5,253 nucleotides of DNA, from the NCBI GenBank assembly GCA_012838715.1, contig DUOR01000405.1, positions 1-5,253 of the forward strand, in the 5' to 3' direction. Both the position numbers and the translations under genes were made by a program. The DNA comes from Actinomycetales bacterium (GTDB lineage: Bacteria; Actinomycetota; Actinomycetes; Mycobacteriales; Mycobacteriaceae). The notes beneath the pieces were generated by a model. It saw nothing but the letters and a program-made list of their open reading frames with translations, was not told the DNA's origin and searched no databases. Numbering within the stretch: position 1 is the stretch's first letter; each line of letters starts with the position of its first letter. Below, piece after piece: positions 1 through 4,545 of the stretch.

Positions 1-852
1 CGCCGCCTGCGGTGCCTCGCGCAGGCGACGGCGAACCCGGAACTCGTGCTGACCGGCATCAGCGCAGCCCGCGTTCACCGACTGCAGCTGCTGCACGACC
101 CCGACGCCGACACGGGAGAACCCGTGCACATGGGACGCACGGCCCGCGGCCGGACGACGACCACGGCGGGGCGCGTCATCCGCGCGTTCCACGGCGATCA
201 TCGGGACATCACCGTCGTTGACGGCGTCCGTTGCGCCACCATCGCGCTCACCGTCCATGACGTGCGCGGAACCCACGGCCCCATCGAGGCTCTGACCGTC
301 GCCGATGATGCGCTGCTGCGCGGCCATTCGCGTGGCTGCCTCGCCGAACCGCTGGGCCGGTTGTTCGAGCGGCGGGCCGATGGCGCGCGTGAAACGGCGA
401 CGGTCTTCGCGCTGGCGTCGGCGCTGTCGGACTCCCCCGCCGAGTCGTGGACCAAGTGGCTCATCCACCGGGCGGGATTGCGCACGGCGCTGCAGCAGGT
501 TTACGTGGTCGGGCCGGATGGGGCGCCCATTCGCCGGGTCGATTTCTGGATTCCCGAGCTCGCGATGGCCATCGAATTCCACGGCGCCGTCAAGTACTCC
601 GGCGACTACGGGGACCCGGACGTCCTGTCGACGCGGGAGAACCGGCAAATCCGCGACCTTTTGAACTGCGGCGTCGACGTCATCCAGCTGACGTGGGCCA
701 TGCTTGCCGACGGTCGCGCCGCCCGCATCATCGCCCAGCGCGCGCACCAACGACGCGAGCTCCTGCAGAAGGCCGGCCCGCAGTTCACCGGCGAAACGTA
801 CCTGCGGCATGAACGCATGCCGCAACGCGTGACCCGGCATTTCAACAGGTAG
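1..852 (+). CDS. AbiEi-antitoxin/DUF559-like protein with Vsr-type nuclease fold, 5' end missing
   Basis: The reading frame is open from the left edge to a TAG stop at 850-852, giving 283 visible residues. The GTG at 46 is probably internal, because the residues before it run smoothly into a helix-turn-helix-like segment (ISAARVHRLQLL) typical of the N-terminal part of actinobacterial AbiEi-antitoxin-like proteins. The C-terminal third follows the DUF559/Vsr-like endonuclease pattern: SPAES (codons near 430-450), RVDFWIPE with Asp at 541-543, IEFHGAVKY with Glu at 574-576, an Arg-rich RENRQIRDLL helix, then a hydrophobic strand (VDVIQLTWAML). From family knowledge these residues form a PD-(D/E)XK-type core. 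The usual E-x-D-G is E-x-H-G here, so activity is uncertain. Function is unknown; such proteins are common in actinobacteria without an obvious toxin partner, and none is visible here. It converges on dapC and is not part of that operon. Confidence 0.75.
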   Translation, partial: RRLRCLAQATANPELVLTGISAARVHRLQLLHDPDADTGEPVHMGRTARGRTTTTAGRVIRAFHGDHRDITVVDGVRCATIALTVHDVRGTHGPIEALTVADDALLRGHSRGCLAEPLGRLFERRADGARETATVFALASALSDSPAESWTKWLIHRAGLRTALQQVYVVGPDGAPIRRVDFWIPELAMAIEFHGAVKYSGDYGDPDVLSTRENRQIRDLLNCGVDVIQLTWAMLADGRAARIIAQRAHQRRELLQKAGPQFTGETYLRHERMPQRVTRHFNR

Positions 853-853
853 C

Positions 854-873
854 CGTGGCCCGGGCTGGCCACG
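854..873 (+). other. GC-rich hairpin directly after the stop codon
   Basis: The arms CGTGGCC (854-860) and GGCCACG (867-873) pair perfectly around a 6-nt loop, starting 2 nt after the TAG of the upstream gene. There is no T-run after it, so it is not a canonical rho-independent terminator. It could protect the mRNA 3' end or assist termination. The pairing is certain; the role is inferred. Confidence 0.4.
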
Positions 874-884
874 CGGGCACGCAA

Positions 885-1005
885 CCGCCCCTGGCTTCCG
901 CGGCGACGGGACGCCTCCCCTGCTTTCTGCGGCCCCGGACGCCCGCCCCTGGCTTCCGCGGCGACGGGACGCCTCCCCCTGCTTTCTGCGGCCCCGGCAC
1001 CCAGG
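885..1005. repeat. Alternating A-B-A-B tandem repeat, about 29-nt units (58-nt period)
   Basis: Bases 885-938 recur at 943-997 with one extra C, a 58-nt period. Each period splits into two related 29-nt halves: A units (890-918 and 948-976) begin CCTGGCTTCCGCGGCGACGG, and B units (919-947 and 978-1005) begin CCTGCTTTCTGCGGCCCCGG. The A copies are identical and the B copies match for their first 20 nt, so duplication of an A-B dimer looks recent. A weaker, older copy may precede it at about 864-889. No unique spacers separate the units, so it is not a CRISPR. The reverse-strand frames read as low-complexity Arg/Gly/Ala protein and I do not regard them as coding. Confidence 0.85.
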
Positions 1006-1086
1006 CCATCGCGCAGGCTCGGATCCGGGGAACCTCGAGCTTCCCGGCCGCAGCTCGGCCGCATTGCGGGGGCACCCGGGAATTCA
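1006..1086. other. Intergenic DNA between tandem repeat and inverted repeat
   Basis: This is GC-rich DNA between the convergent genes. I see no coding signal, RNA gene or clear dyad in it. Confidence 0.5.
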
Positions 1087-1172
1087 ACATTGATGTCGAC
1101 GATCCGCAACAAAAAAGCCCGATTTTCGGCCGTTTTCGGGGCTTTTCTGTTGCAAATTGTCGACATGAATGT
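1087..1172. repeat. 34-bp imperfect inverted repeat with 18-nt loop
   Basis: Arms 1087-1120 and 1139-1172 pair at 29 of 34 positions, plus one G-T pair; mismatches are at 1092, 1104, 1105 and 1112. Each arm contains the block ATGTCGAC, then GCAACA, then an A/T run and GCCC. The loop (1121-1138) is centred on CGGCCG flanked by TTTT on both sides. The element is far more AT-rich than its surroundings. The innermost part is a bidirectional terminator (separate entry), but the outer 22 bp of each arm lie beyond the T-runs and are not needed for termination. It could be an extended terminator, a small palindromic repeat or MITE-like insertion, or a protein-binding dyad. No convincing target-site duplication is visible at the edges. 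Confidence 0.85.
1111..1149. terminator. Bidirectional rho-independent terminator for convergent genes
   Basis: The core stem is AAAAGCCC (1113-1120) paired with GGGCTTTT (1139-1146). On the plus strand it is followed by TTTTCTGTT; read on the minus strand it is followed by TTTTTTGTTG (from 1116 downwards). Each strand therefore has a GC stem followed by a U-run, suiting transcription arriving from the upstream plus-strand gene and from dapC. The 18-nt loop is long but can fold further into small CCGA/TCGG and CCG/CGG stems. The position between converging 3' ends supports the call. The minus-strand version, with six Us, looks the stronger. Confidence 0.75.
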
Positions 1173-1184
1173 AGTTCATGTTTT
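1163..1184 (+). other. Small hairpin overlapping the right arm of the inverted repeat
   Basis: ACATGAA (1163-1169) pairs with TTCATGT (1175-1181) around a 5-nt loop, followed by TTT. It uses bases that also belong to the right arm of the 34-bp inverted repeat, so the two folds exclude each other. It may be a weak back-up terminator for plus-strand transcripts, or chance. Confidence 0.35.
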
Positions 1185-1278
1185 AGCACTAACTCGTGGG
1201 GCAGGTGTGGCAAGAGAGGCGGCGCTGCGGTCGGAGCCGAGCGCTCGAGAGACCTGCGGACAAACCGCGGCCGCCGGG
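1185..1278. other. Intergenic DNA downstream of dapC
   Basis: This is the 3' flank of dapC. It holds a perfect 10-nt palindrome, CGAGCGCTCG (1238-1247), of unknown meaning. No coding potential or RNA gene was recognised. Confidence 0.45.
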
Positions 1279-2514
1279 CTAACCGCGGATGCGGCCGGCC
1301 GTAACCTCGATTGCCTCGTCGGACGCGGTCAACGCAATTCGCACGTGCCGCGCACCCTTCGGACCGTAGAAGTCGCCCGGGGCCACGAGAATCCCACGCT
1401 CGGCGAACCAATCGACCAGGTCGCGACCGGTTTCCGCCACCTCCGCAACATCAGCGTGGGCCAGCCCGGACGCATCGGCGCCAGCTCCCACGGCAGCACC
1501 CGCGGCATCGGTGCCAGCTCCCGTGGCAGCACCCGCGGCATCGGCGCCCGCGCCGCGGGTCACCCACAGGTACAGGCCGCCGTAGGATTCGTCGACGCGG
1601 AAACCGGCGGCCTCCACCGCGTTGCGCAGCACGGAACGCCGCCGGGCGTAGCGGGAACGCTGGCGGTCGTGGGCGTCGTCGTCGGAAAGCGCGGTGACCA
1701 TCGCCGCCTGCACCGGCCCCGGCACCATCAGGCCAAGGTGGCGGCGGACCTGCAGCAGCGGCCCCAACAGCTCGGGGTCGCCGGCGAACCAGCCGGCGCG
1801 GTACGACGCCATGTTGGCGGTCTTCGACAGCGAATGCACCGCGATGAGGCCGGTCAAATCCCCGTCGTTGACGGCGGGGTCCAGAATCGACGGCGCCTCG
1901 GCGTCCCACGCCAGCCCGAGGTAGCACTCGTCGGAAACGACCACGGTCCCCCGCTCCCGCGCCCACTGCACCACCTTGCGCAGATGCCCTTCGCCGAGGA
2001 TGCGGCCCGTGGGGTTGCCGGGCGAATTGATGAACATCAGCACCGGCGCCGACGACGGCAGCGTCGGCCCCAGCTGCGTCAGCGAATCGGCGCGGACCGG
2101 CGTCGCGCCCGCCATCCGCACCGCCACCTCGTAGGTCGGGTACGCCAGCTCCGGCACGACGACCCGATGCCCCTCCCCGACGCCGAGCAGCATCGGCAGC
2201 GAGGCAATCGCCTCCTTCGTGCCGACGACCGGAACAACCGCCCCCGCATCCGGCACCCCATGCCGGCGCCGCATGAAATCCGCGATGGCCGAACGCAACC
2301 CAGGCGTGCCCGCGGTCTGCGGGTACCCCGGGGCCGCCGCCGCATCCGCCAGCGCGGCCTGCACCGACGCCGGCACGTCGTCGACGGGCGTGCCAATCGA
2401 CAGGTCAACCAAGCCATCCGGGAACGCCGAAGCCCGCGCCTTCGCCCCCTCCAGCGAATCCCACGGGAACGTGGGCAGTCGATGGGCGGGCGAGGTCAGG
2501 CGCGGGCCAGTCAT
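1279..2514 (-). CDS. dapC: Succinyldiaminopimelate aminotransferase DapC
   Basis: This PLP-dependent class I/II aminotransferase converts N-succinyl-2-amino-6-ketopimelate and glutamate to N-succinyl-LL-diaminopimelate in the cytoplasmic lysine/peptidoglycan pathway. The 411-residue product shows the fold-type I landmarks in order: FPWDSL near residue 16, LSIGTPVD (38-45), GYPQTAGTPGLR (63-74), VVGTKEAI (96-103), PELAYPTY (121-128), NSPGNPTG (163-170, PLP-contacting Asn), SDECYLGLAWD (194-204, Asp195 for the pyridine nitrogen and Tyr198), and HSLSKT with the Schiff-base Lys231. The C-terminal RGILVAPGDFYG and RHVRIALT supply the substrate-carboxylate Arg. These blocks agree closely with my memory of mycobacterial DapC. 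The ATG at 2514 was chosen because homology begins just after it and AGGAG lies upstream. At 411 residues it is longer than the roughly 360 usual, mainly from an Ala/Gly/Asp repeat insertion at about 321-360. It is the last gene of the operon, 46 nt after fdxC. Confidence 0.93.
   Translation of the reverse strand: MTGPRLTSPAHRLPTFPWDSLEGAKARASAFPDGLVDLSIGTPVDDVPASVQAALADAAAAPGYPQTAGTPGLRSAIADFMRRRHGVPDAGAVVPVVGTKEAIASLPMLLGVGEGHRVVVPELAYPTYEVAVRMAGATPVRADSLTQLGPTLPSSAPVLMFINSPGNPTGRILGEGHLRKVVQWARERGTVVVSDECYLGLAWDAEAPSILDPAVNDGDLTGLIAVHSLSKTANMASYRAGWFAGDPELLGPLLQVRRHLGLMVPGPVQAAMVTALSDDDAHDRQRSRYARRRSVLRNAVEAAGFRVDESYGGLYLWVTRGAGADAAGAATGAGTDAAGAAVGAGADASGLAHADVAEVAETGRDLVDWFAERGILVAPGDFYGPKGARHVRIALTASDEAIEVTAGRIRG
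1474..1548 (-). repeat. In-frame 33-nt tandem repeat inside dapC
   Basis: Two 33-nt copies (1474-1506 and 1507-1539) differ at only 3 positions, and a third begins at 1540-1548 before diverging. Because 33 is a multiple of three, the frame is kept; the protein gains repeats of the type AAGAATGAGTD and AAGAAVGAGAD (residues 326-347). This lies between the YLWVTRG strand and the DLVDWFAERGI helix, so it is probably a surface loop. It looks like a slippage-prone, lineage-specific expansion. Confidence 0.85.
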
Positions 2515-2526
2515 GCGCGGCGGAGT

Positions 2527-2531
2527 CTCCT
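2527..2531 (-). promoter_or_regulatory. Ribosome binding site of dapC
   Basis: AGGAG on the minus strand sits 12 nt before the ATG at 2514. The spacing is long, but fdxC (12 nt) and mshB (11 nt) show similar values, which supports all three starts. Confidence 0.6.
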
Positions 2532-2536
2532 GTGCG

Positions 2537-2556
2537 GGGGGGCGGGTTCGCCCTCC
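2537..2556 (-). other. GC hairpin between fdxC and dapC
   Basis: On the minus strand GGAGGGCG pairs with CGCCCCCC around an AACC loop, with one A-C mismatch (perfect inner 5 bp). It starts 4 nt after the fdxC TAG and ends before the dapC Shine-Dalgarno site. No U-run follows, so read-through is expected. A role in 3'-end stability or in setting the fdxC/dapC ratio is inference. Confidence 0.4.
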
Positions 2557-2560
2557 GACT

Positions 2561-2884
2561 CTAGTCCTCGGCCTGCGGCGGCAGGGCGGCGATGAACGCG
2601 ACGTCGAAGTCCTGCGGGCCGAGCTTCGCGGCGCCGCCCGGGGAGCCGAGCTCGTCGAACCAGTCGACGTTGGCGTCGGTGTACTCGACCCACTCGTCGG
2701 GCACGTCGTCCTCGTAGAAGATGGCCTCGACGGGGCAGACCGGCTCACACGCACCGCAGTCGACGCACTCGTCGGGGTGGATGTACAGCATCCGCTTGCC
2801 CTCGTAAATGCAGTCGACGGGGCACTCCTCGACGCAGGCGCGATCCATCACGTCGACGCAGGGCTGGGCGATCACGTAAGTCAC
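2561..2884 (-). CDS. fdxC: Seven-iron ferredoxin FdxC
   Basis: This is a 107-residue cytoplasmic electron carrier with one [3Fe-4S] and one [4Fe-4S] cluster. The cysteines are visible: Cys9, Cys17 and Cys50 fit the 3Fe cluster, and Cys21, Cys40, Cys43 and Cys46 fit the 4Fe cluster (C-x7-C-x3-CP ... C-x2-C-x2-C-x3-CP). Cys25 in CPVDCIYEG is the extra free cysteine known from Azotobacter-type 7Fe ferredoxins. The acidic C-terminal extension ([18 protein letters not shown], then about 30 residues) and total length match the actinobacterial FdxC/FdxA class. Translation starts at GTG (2884), with GAAAGG (2902-2897) 12 nt upstream, and ends with TAG. Partners in this class include ferredoxin reductases and cytochromes P450; none is encoded here. 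It lies 51 nt after the membrane protein gene and 46 nt before dapC. Confidence 0.95.
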   Translation of the reverse strand: MTYVIAQPCVDVMDRACVEECPVDCIYEGKRMLYIHPDECVDCGACEPVCPVEAIFYEDDVPDEWVEYTDANVDWFDELGSPGGAAKLGPQDFDVAFIAALPPQAED

Positions 2885-2896
2885 TGGAAGTTACGG

Positions 2897-2902
2897 CCTT
2901 TC
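2897..2902 (-). promoter_or_regulatory. Ribosome binding site of fdxC
   Basis: GAAAGG on the minus strand lies 12 nt before the GTG at 2884 and supports that non-ATG start. The 51-nt gap (2885-2935) shows no clear -35/-10 pair. Confidence 0.5.
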
Positions 2903-2935
2903 ACGAATGCGGTTTGTTGAAGTTCATCCATTGTG

Positions 2936-3388
2936 TCACTTGGGGTGGCGCAGCGGCCAACCGCCCCCGATGATTCCGGCGGCGAGCAGGCCGATCGTGC
3001 GCAGTCCGTTGCCGAGCAGTTGGTCTCCGCCGGCGGGCAGCGCGGCCCACAGCAGGACCAGGCCGAAGCCGATGGTCCATGCGCCCAAGGGTACCGCTGC
3101 GAGTGTACGGTTTTCGGTCCACAGCAGCGCCGTACGAGTAAGTATGAGATTAACTACATATGCGGCGGGGATGGTCCACGGCAGCGGCACCGCGAACGCG
3201 CCGAGCTCCACCCAGGTGCCCAGGTACGCGATTTCGATGAGCAGGGACGCCAGCGCCGCGACGCTCAGCCACACCATCGCGGTGGCCACTTCGCCGCGGC
3301 CGAACACTTCGCGCGGCTGGCTTCGGTTGGGGTCGCCCCAGTGCTTTTCGACGACGTCGTCGCCGCTTCCCGGAATATGCCCCATCAT
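2936..3388 (-). CDS. Small four-helix membrane protein, Rv1171-like, unknown function
   Basis: This 150-residue protein starts with ATGATG at 3388; its first bases overlap the mshB stop by 4 nt (ATGA). With no good Shine-Dalgarno site, translation is probably coupled to mshB. The N-terminal 33 residues are polar (EKHWGDPNRSQPREVFGRGE) and likely cytoplasmic. Four hydrophobic segments follow at about 34-58, 65-90, 97-117 and 130-145, ending RHPK. Glu52 within the first segment is a charged residue in a membrane helix. There is no signal peptide or catalytic motif that I can see. Size and position after mshB match the M. tuberculosis conserved membrane protein Rv1171, recalled without a search. 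A link to mycothiol or envelope function is suggested only by the tight coupling. Codons at 3134-3163 are unusually AT-rich (see separate entry). Confidence 0.8.
   Translation of the reverse strand: MMGHIPGSGDDVVEKHWGDPNRSQPREVFGRGEVATAMVWLSVAALASLLIEIAYLGTWVELGAFAVPLPWTIPAAYVVNLILTRTALLWTENRTLAAVPLGAWTIGFGLVLLWAALPAGGDQLLGNGLRTIGLLAAGIIGGGWPLRHPK
3134..3163 (-). other. Island of A/T-ending codons within the membrane protein gene
   Basis: Ten consecutive codons (residues 76-85, AYVVNLILTR) read GCA TAT GTA GTT AAT CTC ATA, then CTT ACT CGT. Nine end in A or T, including the rare Ile codon ATA, whereas the rest of the window ends almost always in G or C. TAATCT (3152-3147, minus strand) resembles a -10 box but has no matching -35. 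It could be an internal promoter or other signal for fdxC-dapC, or relaxed codon selection. Confidence 0.45.
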
Positions 3389-4422
3389 CGCCCCGCGGGT
3401 CCCGCGAACCAGTCCGCGTGCGCCCGCGTCGCGGTGCCCAGGCGGTAGTGCTCGGTGGGGGTCAGCGGCTGGCAGACCAGGTTGGACAGGGCCCACACGC
3501 CGGCCGCCGCACCGGAGTCGTCGACGGCGCCGACGGCGGCGGCCGGGTTGACGGTGCCGACGGAGCCGTCGCCGACCCACACCTGCGTGGCGTGGGCGCG
3601 CAGCGACGCCGCCTTCGCGGCGATGTCGCGGTCGTCGAGGACGACGGCGAAATCCGAGTCGACGGAGGGCAGGTCATCGAAGCCGGCCCGTGTCCAGGCG
3701 TCCGGGACGACCGTGATCGCCTCGAGCCCCGCCGCCAGCGCCGCATTGTCCGTGACCGTCCACATCGTGGCCCAGAGGTCTTCGGGGTCATCGCCGGAGC
3801 CCGCCGCGCCGCCGAAAGAGCCGGAGCCCGCGGATTCGCGCAGCGCCGCGCAAGCCGCGACCGTCAGCTCGTGGGCGTGGATGTGGTCCGGGTGGCCGTA
3901 GCCGCCGTCGGCGTCGTAGGTGACCACGACGTGCGGGCGCAGCTCGCCGAGGACGGCAATCAGCTGCGCGAGGGCCTCGTCATCCCCCGCCGAGCCATCC
4001 CCCGCGGCGCCCGATCGGATGAACGCGCGCTCGTCGTCGTTGCCCTTGTCTCCGGCCATGCCGGAATCCCGCCACCGGCCCGCGCCGCCGAGGTGCACGG
4101 GCGCATGGTCGGGGCCGTTGCAGCCGAGCGCGGCCAGGGCCGCCCCGAGCTCGTGGACGCGGAAACCGCCGAGCTGGTCGGCCTCATCCGCCACGAGCCC
4201 CTGGTACGCGTCGCCGATGACCTCGCCGAGCTCGCCGAGGGTGCAGGTCACCACGGTCACCTGCGCCCCGCGCCGCACGAGCCGGGAAATGGTGCCGCCA
4301 GTGGTGATCGCCTCATCATCCGGGTGCGCATGCACGAACACGACGCGCTTGCCCACCAAATCCATGCGCGGGCCCGTGTTCAGGCCAGCGCGGGCCACAT
4401 CACCGGAAACGTCGTTGGTCAT
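3385..4422 (-). CDS. mshB: Mycothiol-biosynthesis deacetylase MshB
   Basis: This cytoplasmic zinc enzyme removes the acetyl group from GlcNAc-inositol to give GlcN-inositol, the acceptor for cysteine in mycothiol synthesis. The LmbE/PIG-L family signature AHPDDE is at residues 32-37 (His33 and Asp36 as zinc ligands, Asp35 as general base), and YGHPDH at 175-180 supplies Tyr175, His177 and the third ligand His180, by analogy with M. tuberculosis Tyr142, His144 and His147. RWRDSGM (117-122) and the C-terminal SLRAHATQV also fit MshB, separating it from the related Mca amidase, though I cannot exclude Mca by alignment. The ATG at 4422 is preferred over an upstream ATG at 4458 because AAGGAG lies 11 nt before it. 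At 345 residues it is longer than the roughly 300 of M. tuberculosis MshB; Gly/Ser/Asp-rich inserts at about 137-149 and 197-214 account for much of this. The stop overlaps the next gene by 4 nt. Confidence 0.92.
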   Translation of the reverse strand: MTNDVSGDVARAGLNTGPRMDLVGKRVVFVHAHPDDEAITTGGTISRLVRRGAQVTVVTCTLGELGEVIGDAYQGLVADEADQLGGFRVHELGAALAALGCNGPDHAPVHLGGAGRWRDSGMAGDKGNDDERAFIRSGAAGDGSAGDDEALAQLIAVLGELRPHVVVTYDADGGYGHPDHIHAHELTVAACAALRESAGSGSFGGAAGSGDDPEDLWATMWTVTDNAALAAGLEAITVVPDAWTRAGFDDLPSVDSDFAVVLDDRDIAAKAASLRAHATQVWVGDGSVGTVNPAAAVGAVDDSGAAAGVWALSNLVCQPLTPTEHYRLGTATRAHADWFAGPAGR

Positions 4423-4433
4423 CGTCGCACTCT

Positions 4434-4439
4434 CTCCTT
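4434..4439 (-). promoter_or_regulatory. Ribosome binding site deciding the mshB start
   Basis: AAGGAG on the minus strand lies 11 nt before the ATG at 4422. The ATG at 4458 lies upstream of this site and its extra 12 residues do not look like MshB, so 4422 is chosen. Confidence 0.7.
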
Positions 4440-4476
4440 CGGTATCCCGGTCAATCAATGTCGTCGGCCGGCGTCA

Positions 4477-4545
4477 CCGGCGCCACGTCAGAAGCCGTCG
4501 CCGCCGGCGCCAAACCAGAAGCCGTCGCCGCCGGCGCCACATCAG
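4477..4545. repeat. 27-nt tandem repeat between lpqW-like gene and mshB
   Basis: Two full copies (4477-4503 and 4504-4530) differ at 3 positions, and a partial third (4531-4545) runs into the lpqW-like stop codon at 4542-4544. Each unit begins CCGGCGCCA. In the minus-strand frame offset from the lpqW-like gene the unit reads as a 9-residue repeat (DVAPAATAS, GLAPAATAS). It fills most of the 119-nt gap, so it may be a former protein tail or slippage-expanded spacer DNA. Confidence 0.85.

Noticed and set aside
885..1005. Possible CRISPR array because of regular units of about 29 nt
   Set aside because: The units abut without unique spacers, alternate between two related types, and no cas gene is present.
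1227..1257. Dyad with perfect CGAGCGCTCG core as a dapC terminator
   Set aside because: The outer arms pair poorly, no U-run follows, and a much better terminator lies at 1111-1149. The core palindrome alone may be chance in GC-rich DNA.
842..1411. Minus-strand frames across the convergent gap as a coding extension beyond dapC
   Set aside because: They are Arg/Gly/Ala low-complexity translations of the tandem repeat, overlap the end of dapC in another frame, and cross the terminator.
1090..2595. Long plus-strand open frame opposite dapC
   Set aside because: Its translation is Arg/His/Gly-rich low complexity, as expected from the antisense of a high-GC gene, while the minus strand encodes a full aminotransferase with all motifs.
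4423..4458. Upstream ATG (4458) as mshB start
   Set aside because: It would place the good AAGGAG site inside the coding region, and the added residues do not look like the MshB N-terminus.
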